A stretch of DNA of 64,000 bases from an uncultured Oleiphilus sp. (GCA_913020045.1 CAJWBE010000004.1:110263-174262); one strand, 5' to 3'. Positions 37,886 through 48,360 are shown, counted from the first letter of the stretch. Numbers and translations: made by a program. The notes: generated by a model from the letters alone, not told the origin.

Positions 37886-39271
37886 ATGGAAGCCATAGAG
37901 TCAGTGTTAGCTCTGATTGTCACCTTAGGTATTTTGGTGACGATTCATGAGTTTGGCCATTATTGGGTTGCAAAGCGTTGCGGCGTTAAAGTCTTAAAGT
38001 TTTCAGTAGGCTTCGGTAAGTCTTTTTTTAGCTGGAAAAACGATGCAGGAACAGAATTCTGTATTGCAGCCATTCCGCTCGGCGGCTATGTCAAAATGCT
38101 TGATGAGCGTGAAGCGACGGTCGCAGAGAATGAACGTAGCTTAGCCTTCAACAATAAATCTGTCTCACAACGTATCGCCATCGCGGCTGCTGGGCCCATT
38201 GCTAATTTTATCTTCGCTATTTTCGCCTACTGGGCGATGTTCTCACTCGGGTACAGTGTCGTTAAGCCTGTCATCGGTGACGTTACTCAGGGCTCAATTG
38301 CGGCCGAAGCCGGCTTAAAGCAGGGGATGGAGATTACAGCAGTAGCCGATAGGTCTACCGCTGGTTGGCGTGATGTAAATATCTCTTTGGTGAATTTTGT
38401 GGGAGAGACTGCTGACGTAGTGGTTCGTGCTCAGTCGTCAGATCAGGGTTCTAATGAACAAGAATATACGCTTAGGTTAGATCAGTGGTTGCGCGGTAGT
38501 GACCAAAAGAACCTGATTTCCAGCTTGGGTTTGGATATCTATCGTCCCTCTGTTCCAGCGCTGCTTGACGTAATTGTTGAAGGCAGCCCAGCTCACGCTG
38601 CTGGTTTTATTTCCGGAGATCTTGTCCTGTCAGTCGATGAGCAGCCTGTTGGTGATTGGTTTGATCTAGTGGCGATGATAGAGAGCTCTCCGGGACAGGT
38701 ACTCGAAGTTGTCGTAGAGAGAGAAGTTCAGAATGGCGGCGTCGACTTAGTCACGTTAAGGCCCGTACCGGCATTGCATGTCGTTGAAGAAGGGGCAGAT
38801 AAGGGTCAAAAGAAAGGTCGGCTTGGAGTCGGCCCTGCTGCATTCAGTTATCCAGATGAAATGATTCGCGTAGTGCAGTTTGGTCCGTATGATGCGTTGA
38901 AAAATGCGGCTGATCAGACATGGGCCGACACCACTATGACACTTGGTGCGATCCGTAAGATGGTGGTTGGTTTGTTGTCACTAGACAATCTTAGTGGCCC
39001 GATTACGATAGCGCAGGTCGCTAGCCAGTCGATAAGTTCTGGATTAGAGAGTTTTCTAAGCTTTTTGGCCTTGCTGAGTGTTAGTCTTGGCGTTTTAAAT
39101 TTATTGCCGATACCGGTTTTGGATGGTGGCCATATTCTCTTCTGTCTGATGGAGGCGGTGAGAGGAAAACCTGTGCCTGAATCCTGGCAAGTAATAGGTT
39201 TGAAAATTGGTGTTTCGTTTGTTTTTGCTTTAATGGCGATCGCTTTTTATAACGATATCATGCGTTTGTGA
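37886..39271 (+). CDS. rseP: RIP metalloprotease (site-2 protease)
   Basis: The 461-residue inner-membrane zinc protease cleaves RseA to release sigma-E during envelope stress, and clears signal peptides. The zinc motif HEFGHYW is in the first helix, the third ligand region LPIPVLDGGHI is in the C-terminal membrane part, and two PDZ domains (about residues 115-220 and 220-310) lie between them. It directly precedes bamA, linking stress sensing to outer-membrane protein assembly. Confidence 0.96.
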   Translation: MEAIESVLALIVTLGILVTIHEFGHYWVAKRCGVKVLKFSVGFGKSFFSWKNDAGTEFCIAAIPLGGYVKMLDEREATVAENERSLAFNNKSVSQRIAIAAAGPIANFIFAIFAYWAMFSLGYSVVKPVIGDVTQGSIAAEAGLKQGMEITAVADRSTAGWRDVNISLVNFVGETADVVVRAQSSDQGSNEQEYTLRLDQWLRGSDQKNLISSLGLDIYRPSVPALLDVIVEGSPAHAAGFISGDLVLSVDEQPVGDWFDLVAMIESSPGQVLEVVVEREVQNGGVDLVTLRPVPALHVVEEGADKGQKKGRLGVGPAAFSYPDEMIRVVQFGPYDALKNAADQTWADTTMTLGAIRKMVVGLLSLDNLSGPITIAQVASQSISSGLESFLSFLALLSVSLGVLNLLPIPVLDGGHILFCLMEAVRGKPVPESWQVIGLKIGVSFVFALMAIAFYNDIMRL

Positions 39272-39315
39272 TCCAACAGTTTGACTGTTTAATGTCTTCG
39301 GAAATTATTGACTGA

Positions 39316-41646
39316 ATGAGTATTTTATTTAAAAAGGTTTTGGGCGTTTCTTTCTTTGTATGCCTACTGGCCTTTGTCAGTGCTGCTGCTTATGCGATGG
39401 ATGAGTTCGTTGTTTCTGATATTCGTATCGACGGCCTGAAGCGTGTGTCTGCTGGAACGGTTTTTAGTGATTTCCCGATTAGTGTTGGCGACAAAGTTGA
39501 CCCTCAACGAATTGTGTCGGCAACAAAAAGTCTGTTCAAAACGGGCTTGTTTACTGATTTAAAGATAAAAAGAGAAGGGCGCGACCTTATTGTCGAAGTG
39601 TTCGAACGTCCTGCCATTAGTAAAATAGAGATAAAGGGCAATAAAAATATATCGGAAGACGAGCTACGCGAAGGACTAAGTTCCGCGGGCATGTCTGAAG
39701 GAAAAGTGTTCAAACGCGTTACCCTAGAGCGCCTGGAGTTAGAAATATTACGCTCGTATGTCGCTCAAGGTCGCTATAGCGCATCTATAGATGCCGAGTT
39801 GATTGAGCTGCCACGTAATCGGGTACAGATCTCACTAAATATCAACGAGGGCGAGGTAGCCTCCATTTTGCATATCAATATCGTCGGTAATGAATCTTAC
39901 ACAGACGAAGAGTTGATTGATCTAATGGAGTTAAAGACCGGTGGGTTTTGGTCCTTTGTCACCAGTGACGATAAATATGCAAAGGAAAAGCTTAGCGGTG
40001 ATTTAGAGCGTATTCGTTCATTCTATCTAGACAATGGCTTCATTAAATTTCTGATTGAATCCACTCAGGTTTCGATATCTCCTTATAAAGAAAATGTCTT
40101 TATCACGCTCAACGTAACCGAAGGCCCGCAATATACCATTCGAGAATTTGACCTCAAAGGCGACTTAATTTTAGAGAAAGAAGAGCTAGAAGAATTGGTA
40201 CTAATTGAAGAGGGGGAAACTTTTTCAAGGCGTAAGCTAACAGCCTCGGCCGAGTTGATATCTCGGGTTTTGGGAGGTGAAGGCTATACCTATGCAAATG
40301 TGAACCCGATTCCAGAGCCTCATGATGACAACACTGCTTCGATTATTTTTTATGTCGATCCTGGCAAACGAAACTATGTTAGGCGTATAAATTTTAGAGG
40401 TAATACCAACACAAAAGATGAAGTGTTGCGACAAGAAATGCGTCAAATGGAAGGGGCTTCTGCGTCGACTGATTTAATTGAGTTATCTAAGACTCGTTTA
40501 CAGCGTCTTGGTTTTTTTGGGAACGTGACGGTCGATACACCTTCCGTGCCAGGTAAAAATGATCAGATTGACGTTAACTATCAAGTCGAAGAGCAATCGT
40601 CAGGTAACTTGTCTGCAAGCCTTGGTTTTTCGCAGGGAAGTGGCTTAACGCTTGGTTTGAGTGTGTCCGAAAGCAATTTCTTCGGTAGCGGCAAGAGGGT
40701 TTCGTTTGGGATTAATACGAGTGACTCGGTTAAGTCGGCAAACTTTTCGTATTTGAATCCGTATTATACGGTTGATGGCGTAAGTCGAGGTTTCAGTGTG
40801 TTTGCTCGCAAGACTGACTTCGAAGAGGATAACCGGTCTGATTACGTTATCGACTCCACGGGAGGTTCGGTCACATTTGGATACCCGATCGATAATGTGT
40901 CGAGGTTGAGTTTTGGACTTGGGTTTACCAATACAAGTTTGACGGCGGGTGATTTTTTACCCTTGCAAATTGATCGTTTTGTTGAGAAATATGGCACAAC
41001 ATATAACACGTACGAAATTACCGGTGGCTGGTCACGAAGCACGTTAAACCGGGGGATGTTTGCAACCAACGGTTGGAGGCAAGGTATTGCGTTAGATGTT
41101 ATGGCGCCGTTCAGTGACCTAACCTTTTATAAGGCAACCTACCGTTCGAACGTGTACTTCCCAATCGATAAATCACATGAATACTTATTCCGTATTCGTA
41201 ATGAACTTGCGTGGGGTGATTCGTATGGAGATACGGATCAGCTACCTTTCTTTGAGCACTATTTCGCCGGCGGTATTAACTCCGTTCGCGGCTACGAAAA
41301 TAACACGCTTGGTTTAAGAACAACCCCGAACCCGAGTGCAGTGGGTGGTGACGATCCATACGGCGGTAATTTATTGTACGAAAATAGCTTTGAGTTCATA
41401 TTTCCACTGCCGTTTGTTAAGGACCAGCAATCGATGCGGTTGTCTTATTTCGTAGATGGCGGACATGTTTTTGATACGAATAGGGATTATAACTTTGACG
41501 TTTCGGAGCTGCGTTGGTCAACGGGTTTGAGTTTGCAGTGGAATACATTTATCGGGCCTCTAGGTTTTAGCTTTGGCAAAGCACTTAACGCGATTGAGAC
41601 GGATGAGAAACAATTCTTCCAGTTTTCACTCGGACAACCTTTTTAG
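39316..41646 (+). CDS. bamA: Outer membrane protein assembly factor BamA
   Basis: The 776-residue Omp85 protein has a cleavable signal peptide ending AAAYA, five POTRA domains (about 25-425) and a 16-strand C-terminal barrel. The barrel includes the loop-6 motif INSVRGYENN and ends in SLGQPF with a terminal Phe. It inserts beta-barrel proteins into the outer membrane. Its chaperone partner Skp is encoded 36 bases downstream. Confidence 0.97.
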   Translation: MSILFKKVLGVSFFVCLLAFVSAAAYAMDEFVVSDIRIDGLKRVSAGTVFSDFPISVGDKVDPQRIVSATKSLFKTGLFTDLKIKREGRDLIVEVFERPAISKIEIKGNKNISEDELREGLSSAGMSEGKVFKRVTLERLELEILRSYVAQGRYSASIDAELIELPRNRVQISLNINEGEVASILHINIVGNESYTDEELIDLMELKTGGFWSFVTSDDKYAKEKLSGDLERIRSFYLDNGFIKFLIESTQVSISPYKENVFITLNVTEGPQYTIREFDLKGDLILEKEELEELVLIEEGETFSRRKLTASAELISRVLGGEGYTYANVNPIPEPHDDNTASIIFYVDPGKRNYVRRINFRGNTNTKDEVLRQEMRQMEGASASTDLIELSKTRLQRLGFFGNVTVDTPSVPGKNDQIDVNYQVEEQSSGNLSASLGFSQGSGLTLGLSVSESNFFGSGKRVSFGINTSDSVKSANFSYLNPYYTVDGVSRGFSVFARKTDFEEDNRSDYVIDSTGGSVTFGYPIDNVSRLSFGLGFTNTSLTAGDFLPLQIDRFVEKYGTTYNTYEITGGWSRSTLNRGMFATNGWRQGIALDVMAPFSDLTFYKATYRSNVYFPIDKSHEYLFRIRNELAWGDSYGDTDQLPFFEHYFAGGINSVRGYENNTLGLRTTPNPSAVGGDDPYGGNLLYENSFEFIFPLPFVKDQQSMRLSYFVDGGHVFDTNRDYNFDVSELRWSTGLSLQWNTFIGPLGFSFGKALNAIETDEKQFFQFSLGQPF

Positions 41647-41682
41647 ATAAGACTCATTAAGGGTCTACGGAGAATAATCCAA

Positions 41683-42186
41683 ATGAACTTTAAAACTATT
41701 TCTATCGGACTGATTGTTTTGTTATCCGCTTTTTCGGCGAGCGCAGAGATGAAAATAGGGCTGCTTGACGTGAGAACGGCGTTGTTCGCATCTGAGTCAG
41801 CAAAGGCGTTTACTGAGGAAACGGTTGGGCAATTCAAACAGCAAGACTTGGAAGTGCGTGCCGTGGGCGAAGAAGGTCAAAAGCTTGAAATGCGTCTCAA
41901 GAATGATGCGGCAATTATGAGCGACAGCGAAAGACAGAAACTTGCTTCTGACCTAGAAGCGAAGATTCAAGAATATAAGTATCTCAAGAGCAAATTAGAT
42001 AATGCGCTTGCTGAGAAACGACAAGAGTTTCTGAGTGTATCTAAGCCAAGACTTGATAAAGCGATCAATGATTTAGTTGAGCAAGAAGGCCTAAACTTAT
42101 TGATGCCTAGAGAAGCAGCGCTTTACGCCGATGAGGCATTGGACTACACAGAGAAAGTGGTAGACAAACTTAACGCGCTAAAATAG
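41683..42186 (+). CDS. skp: Periplasmic chaperone Skp (OmpH)
   Basis: The 167-residue protein has a signal peptide ending FSASAE, a short beta segment (MKIGLLDVRTALF) and long charged helices that form the tentacles of the trimeric chaperone. It holds unfolded outer-membrane proteins for BamA. It is in the expected place between bamA and lpxD. Confidence 0.93.
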   Translation: MNFKTISIGLIVLLSAFSASAEMKIGLLDVRTALFASESAKAFTEETVGQFKQQDLEVRAVGEEGQKLEMRLKNDAAIMSDSERQKLASDLEAKIQEYKYLKSKLDNALAEKRQEFLSVSKPRLDKAINDLVEQEGLNLLMPREAALYADEALDYTEKVVDKLNALK

Positions 42187-42197
42187 CAAAATAAGCT

Positions 42198-42225
42198 TGG
42201 CCGAGTTTCTATTAACGCTCGGCCA
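42198..42225 (+). terminator. Hairpin between skp and lpxD (attenuator or processing site)
   Basis: TGGCCGAG pairs with CTCGGCCA across a 12-base loop, followed by TATTGTAAAT rather than a clean T-run. It may cause partial termination between the abundant chaperone and the lipid A genes. Confidence 0.5.
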
Positions 42226-42252
42226 TATTGTAAATAGAATGAGAATATCGCG

Positions 42253-43326
42253 ATGAGTAATGCGTCTTTCACGCTTTCAGAGCTAGGACAAAGAATCGAT
42301 GCAAAAGTTGTCGGCGACCCCGCTATGGTTATATCTGGTCTGGCGACACTGCAAACCGCTAGCGAAGGGCATTTAGCTTTTCTGGCGAACCCTGCTTACA
42401 GTCGGTTTCTAGCGTCGACGAAAGCGGCGGCGGTGATTCTGACTGAGGCGGATAGTAAGACATTTCTTGGTGCGTGCCTCGTACACTCAAACCCATACTT
42501 AGCTTACGCAGAACTTAGTATGCTTTGGTCTCCATTTAATAAGCCGAGCAACGCTGTCGCCGCGACTTATATTGATCCGGCGGCGTCTATTCACGACACT
42601 GCTGTGATTGGCGCGGGAGCGCATATTTCAGCCGGTGTCGTTGTAGAGTCGGGAGTTGCGATTGCGGACGGCGTTCGAATTGGCCCTAACTGTTGTTTGG
42701 GGCGTGACTCTGTCGTTGGCGCAAATACGCATTTGTACGCGGGCGTGACGCTGTATCATGGTGTTAGTATCGGCGCGGACTGCATACTCCATAGTGGTGT
42801 GGTAGTTGGCTCGGACGGTTTTGGCTTTGCACCAAGTGCAGAAGGCTGGGTCAAGATTGCTCAGCTAGGCGGTGTCATTATTGAAGACAATGTAGAGATC
42901 GGTGCAAACACAACCATCGATCGGGGCGCGCTGGATAACACAGTTATTCGCAAAGGTGTTATTTTAGATAACCAAATTCAGGTGGCTCACAATGTGGTGA
43001 TTGGAGAGAACACCGCAATCGCGGCGTGTTCAGCAATCGCGGGCAGCACCACCATTGGTAAGAACTGCATTGTGGGCGGTGCTAGTGGCATTGCCGGACA
43101 CCTCAATATTGTTGATGGTGTGCACATAACGGCGATGACGATGGTGATCAAAAGTCTTAATGAGCCCGGTGTATATTCATCTGGCACTGGGGTTCAGCCC
43201 AACGCAAAGTGGAAGAAAAGTATCGCAAGGCTCAGGCAGCTAGATAAAATGGCGGCGCGCCTCAAAACGCTTGAGCAGCGTGTCGAACACAATACCTCGG
43301 GGATTCAACAGGATAAGCAGTCATGA
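42253..43326 (+). CDS. lpxD: UDP-3-O-(3-hydroxyacyl)glucosamine N-acyltransferase
   Basis: The 357-residue trimeric left-handed beta-helix enzyme performs the third step of lipid A synthesis. It has an N-terminal uridine-binding domain, about ten hexapeptide coils and a C-terminal helix ([17 protein letters not shown]). Catalytic His lies in [15 protein letters not shown]. Its stop overlaps the fabZ start. Confidence 0.96.
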   Translation: MSNASFTLSELGQRIDAKVVGDPAMVISGLATLQTASEGHLAFLANPAYSRFLASTKAAAVILTEADSKTFLGACLVHSNPYLAYAELSMLWSPFNKPSNAVAATYIDPAASIHDTAVIGAGAHISAGVVVESGVAIADGVRIGPNCCLGRDSVVGANTHLYAGVTLYHGVSIGADCILHSGVVVGSDGFGFAPSAEGWVKIAQLGGVIIEDNVEIGANTTIDRGALDNTVIRKGVILDNQIQVAHNVVIGENTAIAACSAIAGSTTIGKNCIVGGASGIAGHLNIVDGVHITAMTMVIKSLNEPGVYSSGTGVQPNAKWKKSIARLRQLDKMAARLKTLEQRVEHNTSGIQQDKQS

Positions 43327-43760
43327 TGGACATCAATGAAATCAAAACGTTTTTGCCGCACCGGTATCCTTTTCTGTTTGTTGATCGCGTCACTGACGTA
43401 GAGTCTGGGAAGAGCATTCGTGGCTATAAGAACATTAGTTTTAACGAAAGCTTTTTTGAGGGACACTTTCCTGATGCGCCGATCATGCCCGGTGTACTTA
43501 TACTTGAGGCATTAGCACAGATTTCCGGTATTTTGGGTTTTGTAACAACAGACAAAAAGCCTAGTGATAGTTTAATTCATTATTTTGCTGGCTCCGATAA
43601 GGTGCGGTTTAAGCGTCCGGTTGTACCAGGGGATCAGCTTACTTTAGAAGCGGATTTAATTAGCGCAAAGCATAGTATCTGGAAGTTTGATTGCCGGGCG
43701 TTGGTAGGCGATGAGATTGCATGTGTTGCCGAGATCATGACCGCAGAGAGGTCTCGCTAA
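43323..43760 (+). CDS. fabZ: 3-hydroxyacyl-[acyl-carrier-protein] dehydratase FabZ
   Basis: The hotdog-fold enzyme of about 145 residues dehydrates beta-hydroxyacyl-ACP in fatty acid elongation. The motif [13 protein letters not shown] and the catalytic His in [15 protein letters not shown] are present. ATG 43323 overlaps the lpxD stop by 4 bases; ATG 43326 is equally possible. It competes with LpxA and LpxD for hydroxyacyl-ACP, which explains its placement. Confidence 0.97.
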   Translation: MMDINEIKTFLPHRYPFLFVDRVTDVESGKSIRGYKNISFNESFFEGHFPDAPIMPGVLILEALAQISGILGFVTTDKKPSDSLIHYFAGSDKVRFKRPVVPGDQLTLEADLISAKHSIWKFDCRALVGDEIACVAEIMTAERSR

Positions 43761-44533
43761 TGACAGTTCACCCGCAGGCTATAGTTGACCCTAAAGCGTC
43801 GCTTGGAAAAGACGTAGAAGTCGGTCCGTTTTCAGTGATTGGGCCGGATGTCGAAATTGGTGACGGCACACGAATTATGTCAAACGTTGTTGTCAAAGGT
43901 CCGACGACGATAGGAAAAAACAACACGATCTATCAGTTTTCTAGCGTCGGTGAAGATTGCCAAGATAAAAAATACGCTGGCGAACCAACGCGATTACTTG
44001 TTGGTGATGACAACATTATCCGAGAGAGCTGTACCTTGCACCGCGGAACGATTCAAGACCAAGGTCTTACCTCGATAGGTAGCCGAAATTTATTGATGGC
44101 TTATGTCCATGTTGCGCATGATTGCGTAGTTGGGGACGATTGTATTTTGGCCAATGGCGCAACGCTAGCGGGTCATGTGCATGTTGATGACTCAGTTATT
44201 CTAGGCGGCGGAACGATGGTCCACCAGTTTAGTAAAATCGGTACTCAGTCTATGAGTGCGGGTGGCAGTATCGTACTTCGAGATATTCCCGCGTTTGTGA
44301 TGGCAAGTGGGCAGTCCGCTTCAGCGCACGGTTTGAACACTGAAGGCCTTAAGCGCAAAGGCGTCGATGCAGACTCCATTCTTGAACTTAAGCGCGCCTA
44401 CAAAACGCTTTATCGGCAAGGTTTACGTTTAGCTGAAGCGTTAGAGCAGTTAGAAAGCGTAGCCCAAGACAATCCTTACGTCCGTATTTTTGTCGACAGT
44501 ATCAAGCGTTCTGATCGCGGTATCATTCGGTAA
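43760..44533 (+). CDS. lpxA: Acyl-[acyl-carrier-protein]-UDP-N-acetylglucosamine O-acyltransferase
   Basis: The 257-residue beta-helix trimer catalyses the first step of lipid A synthesis. The start [20 protein letters not shown] matches the family; an in-frame ATG at 43721, inside fabZ, gives an unrelated extension. The catalytic His lies in MAYVHVAHDCVVGD, and TLHRGTIQDQG is conserved. It overlaps fabZ (TAATG) and lpxB by one base each. Confidence 0.97.
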   Translation: MTVHPQAIVDPKASLGKDVEVGPFSVIGPDVEIGDGTRIMSNVVVKGPTTIGKNNTIYQFSSVGEDCQDKKYAGEPTRLLVGDDNIIRESCTLHRGTIQDQGLTSIGSRNLLMAYVHVAHDCVVGDDCILANGATLAGHVHVDDSVILGGGTMVHQFSKIGTQSMSAGGSIVLRDIPAFVMASGQSASAHGLNTEGLKRKGVDADSILELKRAYKTLYRQGLRLAEALEQLESVAQDNPYVRIFVDSIKRSDRGIIR

Positions 44534-45723
44534 TGACTGGCGAGTTGGCTGAGCCGTCTAAGGTCGTTTCGAGTGAAAAAGTACTGATAGGTATGGTGGC
44601 AGGGGAGGCGTCAGGAGACATCCTTGGCGCCAACTTGATTAAGTCGCTAAAGGCCCGTTACCCAAATGCCGAATTTGAGGGAATTGGTGGGCCTTTGATG
44701 CTAGATGAAGGGTTCAAGTCTCAGGTGCCGATGGAGCGTCTGTCGGTGATGGGCTTAGTTGAAGTGTTGGGGCGCATATTCGAACTCATTGGCATTCGCC
44801 GTCGCATCAAAAATTATTTTTTATCAAAAAGACCCGCCATTTTTATCGGCATAGATGCACCTGATTTTAATTTGGGGCTAGAAGAAAAGCTTCGTAAGGC
44901 ACAGATCAAAACGAGTCATTACGTAAGTCCATCGGTTTGGGCGTGGCGTCAGAAAAGAGTTTATAAAATAGCGCGTGCCGTTGATCTGATGCTAACCCTT
45001 TTGCCGTTTGAAGCTGGTTTTTACCGTGATCACAATGTGCGGGTTAAGTTCGTCGGTCACCCTCTCGCAGATATTATTCCGTTGGCCAACGATAAGCTTG
45101 GGGCGAGGGGAAAGCTTGGTATTGCGGAATCGGAAACGTTAGTCGCGATATTGCCAGGCAGCCGGGCCGGCGAAGTCAAGTACATTGCGGAGTCGTTTAT
45201 AGAAGCTGCGCGCTATATTCGAGACGCTCGGAGTGATGTTCAGTTTGTGATTCCGTGTGTCAATAAGGATCGTCGTGATCAAATTCAAGCATTGGTTAAC
45301 GAGCATGGCGCAGATTTACCGATCCGTCTCATTGATGGACAATCAAGAGAGTTAATGGCGGCGAGTGACTTTGTTTTGTTGGCGTCGGGTACTGCAGCTC
45401 TTGAAGCCATGCTCTTAAAAAAACCAATGGTTGTTTCTTATCGAGTCGCGTGGCTGACACATGTGATCATGAAACGACTGCTGAAGGTTCCGTTTGTGTC
45501 ATTACCGAATTTGCTCGCTGGTAAGGAGTTAGTGCCTGAGTTGTTGCAGGACGCAGCAGAGCCTAAGCGAATTGCAGAAGCAGCGCTTAAACTGATGAGC
45601 CCTGAAGTTAGTGCGCCTATTGTTAGTTCATTCGATGCGCTTCACCAAAGTTTGAGACTTAACGCTAGCGAAGAAGCGGCAGATGCCATTGTTGAAGTGA
45701 TCGAAGGAAAACAAAAAACTTGA
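44533..45723 (+). CDS. lpxB: Lipid-A-disaccharide synthase
   Basis: The 396-residue GT19 glycosyltransferase joins UDP-diacylglucosamine and lipid X at the inner-membrane face. Motifs include [29 protein letters not shown] and [20 protein letters not shown]. It is coupled upstream to lpxA and downstream to rnhB by stop/start overlaps. Confidence 0.97.
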   Translation: MTGELAEPSKVVSSEKVLIGMVAGEASGDILGANLIKSLKARYPNAEFEGIGGPLMLDEGFKSQVPMERLSVMGLVEVLGRIFELIGIRRRIKNYFLSKRPAIFIGIDAPDFNLGLEEKLRKAQIKTSHYVSPSVWAWRQKRVYKIARAVDLMLTLLPFEAGFYRDHNVRVKFVGHPLADIIPLANDKLGARGKLGIAESETLVAILPGSRAGEVKYIAESFIEAARYIRDARSDVQFVIPCVNKDRRDQIQALVNEHGADLPIRLIDGQSRELMAASDFVLLASGTAALEAMLLKKPMVVSYRVAWLTHVIMKRLLKVPFVSLPNLLAGKELVPELLQDAAEPKRIAEAALKLMSPEVSAPIVSSFDALHQSLRLNASEEAADAIVEVIEGKQKT

Positions 45724-46331
45724 GTGCTGACGATAAGTTCGATTTTGTATGTGGCTATGAGGGTGCTCTGTTGGCCGGCGTTGATGAGGTTGGAAGAGGC
45801 CCTTTAGCCGGCCCCGTAGTCGCGGCAGCCGTTATTCTCGATCCAAATCAGCCAATCTTGGGCTTGGCGGATTCAAAGAAGCTTAGCGAAAAAAAGCGTG
45901 AAAGCTTGTATGCGGAAATTGTTGAAAAGTCGATCGCTTGGTCTATTACGAGGGCGTCAGTAGAAGAGATAGACGCTTTGAATATTCTTCACGCTTCGAT
46001 GCTGGCAATGAAGCGAGCGGTTGAATTGCTATCCCCAAACCCTGAATATGTTTTAGTTGATGGTAACCGATGCCCAGAGCTGGCAATTCCCAGTGAGCCG
46101 GTGGTAAAGGGAGACTCGCGAGTGCAAGCGATTGCTGCCGCCTCTATTCTCGCGAAGGTTTCGCGTGATCGTGAAATGATTGAACTCGATATCAAATACC
46201 CGGGCTATGGGCTTGCGGAACATAAAGGTTATCCGACGAAGGCGCATATTGAGGCGCTTGAACGATTGGGCGTCAACGACTTATATCGTAAAACGTTTGG
46301 GCCAGTAACGCGCATCCTAAGTCGTAGTTAA
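45720..46331 (+). CDS. rnhB: Ribonuclease HII
   Basis: The 203-residue enzyme removes ribonucleotides from DNA. The active-site acidic residues appear in [25 protein letters not shown] [12 protein letters not shown] and [11 protein letters not shown]. The only reasonable start is TTG 45720, whose last two bases begin the lpxB stop codon (TTGA). In E. coli dnaE follows; here the conserved block ends after rnhB. Confidence 0.95.
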   Translation: MSADDKFDFVCGYEGALLAGVDEVGRGPLAGPVVAAAVILDPNQPILGLADSKKLSEKKRESLYAEIVEKSIAWSITRASVEEIDALNILHASMLAMKRAVELLSPNPEYVLVDGNRCPELAIPSEPVVKGDSRVQAIAAASILAKVSRDREMIELDIKYPGYGLAEHKGYPTKAHIEALERLGVNDLYRKTFGPVTRILSRS

Positions 46332-46421
46332 TGGTCTAATCTCGCCGCGTTGATAACCGAATATAGCTAAGTAGTAATGCTATTTTAGAGATAGAGGTGG
46401 ATACAGAGATACCCAAAGCAT

Positions 46422-46514
46422 AGCGATCTATTTTATGTTGAGGTACGGTTTTGGTCTAGCCGATATCCCCGTTCAGCTTATATTAATCGCTTAGGGTAAT
46501 AGATCGCTTTTTTT
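46422..46514 (+). ncRNA. Possible structured RNA ending in a terminator
   Basis: AGCGATCTATT (46422-46432) and AATAGATCGCT (46498-46508) are perfect 11-bp complements 65 bases apart, and the right arm runs straight into seven T. The closed ~87-base unit in a 496-base intergenic region looks like a small RNA or long-range terminator. It matches no RNA family I recognise. It might instead be the 3' terminator structure of the rnhB transcript. Confidence 0.4.
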
Positions 46515-46665
46515 AGTATTAACCTTAAGACCTAAGTTTTTCCCTCCTTCGTTTTCATATATTCGTGAGTTTCTCTAGGTAGCGCATTTACACGCTATAA
46601 GCCCTGGTTTTGTTCAAGCCAAAATACACGCCTTTAAATCTAGGCACGCTTTACGTCTCACTACC

Positions 46666-46687
46666 TGTGTGAGCCTTGTCTCACACA
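46666..46687. promoter_or_regulatory. Inverted repeat, candidate operator
   Basis: TGTGTGAG and CTCACACA form a perfect 8-bp inverted repeat with a 6-base spacer, 140 bases before the lipoprotein gene. It resembles a CRP-type site, but the TGTGA/TCACA half-sites are 8 rather than 6 bases apart. The rest of 46332-46827, apart from the RNA candidate, shows nothing I recognise. Confidence 0.4.
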
Positions 46688-46827
46688 TAATTTTGCAGAA
46701 TTCACACAATTACACATAAGTCAAAAACATGACGCATAAAGACCTTCAAATGTGTGTTAAATCCGTCCATTTAATCATTTAGTCTACTAATCTAGATTCC
46801 GTTACTAGGATATTCCCGAGAGGCATT

Positions 46828-48360
46828 ATGCAAAACCCAAGCATCAGATTTACTCGCAAGCCAGCATCTTTAATCATGGCGGTTGCAACTGCGTCACTGT
46901 TGTTAGCTGGTTGCAGTGGTGGTGGCACAGAGGGGCAGAGTAGTTTGCCAACAAGCCCGCGTGCAGAGTCGACGCTGTCAGGTAGTGCCATTAAGGGTGT
47001 TATTCGCAACGGGCTTGTAGCCGCGTACCCAGTTGAGAACGTAAATGGTGTTCTTGAACGGTCTGCAACAGCGTTATCGTCTTCGGTTAGAACAAACGCT
47101 AGCGGCGCTTACTCATTAACAGTCGATGGCGAGCTCAACAATCAAACGCTGATTGTTGAGGTAACTGCAGATTCTCAAACTCAGATGATGTGTGACGCAA
47201 CGGATGGATGTGGAGATGACTCGGACAGCAACCCAATATTATTTGGGCAGTGGTTTGACCTAAACGAAGATTTTTCTTTAACGGGTTTGGTGACAGGTGT
47301 CGACACTGGTGAGAGCGTCAATGCGCACCTTAGCCCTCTGACCCACATGGTTGTAGCGCGAGCAAGTGCTGCATTGGAAGGACTGTCTACCGAAAATATA
47401 AGTGCTGCGATGCAATATGTTGAATCTCAGTTTGACCTTGATGCTGGCTCGATTACTTTGGCGCCGGCTGATATTACTTCTCTACAATCGATGGCGGGCC
47501 TCACTAAAGCACAACTGGAGTCGGGTATCGTGTCGGCTGCGATCTTAAGCTTAGTGAATACTGCAGATTGGGACTCTATTGATGAAGTTCTCGATCACTT
47601 AGCTTCAAAGCTAGCGTCCGGTGGTGAAATTGCATCTGTGAACCTAGGAGCTCTTCCGGAGGTCGCGTTAGATGATGTGTTTTATAATGCTAACGAGATT
47701 GCTCAAGACATTATCGCGCAGGATCCAGAGAGTGAATATACGAGCTCTTTAGCCTCGGTAGCTGACGAAACTCAAAGTTCTTACGACCAAGTTGCACAGG
47801 CGCCAGAAGAAGTCGCGCCGGTTGAAATCGTGTCTCAGCCTTCTGCTGTTGAAGTTGATGAGGGTGCTCAAGCCCAGTTGAGTGTTGTTGCTCAGGGTGG
47901 TGGCTCACTTGTTTATCAATGGCGTAAAAATGAGGTTAATATCTCTGGCGCTAACGCTTCGACTCTAACCATTGGATCTGCTGAGCTAGCAGATGCAGGT
48001 GTTTACGACGTTATCGTCAGCAACAGTGTGGGTTCAGATGTTTCACTAGACGCTTTGCTTCAAGTTAATGAGGTGGTGATTGATGTGCCGGTTGTCGCTA
48101 CCGTTGCCTTAACCTGGGATACACCGACCGAACGTGAAGATGGGTCAGCACTTGAGTTATACGAGATTAACGGTTATGTCATTGCGTATGGCACCGACTC
48201 AAACAACTTAAGTGAAACGGTTACTGTAACAGGAGGCGGGGAGCTAGATGCGTCGATCGAAGATCTCAGCGCGGGCACTTATTACTTTGCGATTGCTACG
48301 GTAGATAGCGATGGCGTAAGAGGTGAGTTTTCTGAGCAGATTACGCAAACCGTGATGTAG
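46828..48360 (+). CDS. Lipoprotein with Ig-like and fibronectin-III-like domains
   Basis: The 510-residue product has a lipoprotein signal ending LLLAGC (about residue 29), then a Ser/Gly-rich spacer. An N-terminal beta domain opens with SGSAIKGVIRNGLV and is followed by a helical middle part. An Ig-like domain comes next (about 335-415, with VYQWRKNEVNISG and DAGVYDVIVSN), then a C-terminal FN3-like domain (about 420-510). It is probably an outer-membrane, surface-exposed binding protein. The SA-(V/I)-KG opening also occurs right after the lipobox region of the giant lipoprotein at 12005-22354. Function is unknown. Confidence 0.8.
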   Translation: MQNPSIRFTRKPASLIMAVATASLLLAGCSGGGTEGQSSLPTSPRAESTLSGSAIKGVIRNGLVAAYPVENVNGVLERSATALSSSVRTNASGAYSLTVDGELNNQTLIVEVTADSQTQMMCDATDGCGDDSDSNPILFGQWFDLNEDFSLTGLVTGVDTGESVNAHLSPLTHMVVARASAALEGLSTENISAAMQYVESQFDLDAGSITLAPADITSLQSMAGLTKAQLESGIVSAAILSLVNTADWDSIDEVLDHLASKLASGGEIASVNLGALPEVALDDVFYNANEIAQDIIAQDPESEYTSSLASVADETQSSYDQVAQAPEEVAPVEIVSQPSAVEVDEGAQAQLSVVAQGGGSLVYQWRKNEVNISGANASTLTIGSAELADAGVYDVIVSNSVGSDVSLDALLQVNEVVIDVPVVATVALTWDTPTEREDGSALELYEINGYVIAYGTDSNNLSETVTVTGGGELDASIEDLSAGTYYFAIATVDSDGVRGEFSEQITQTVM

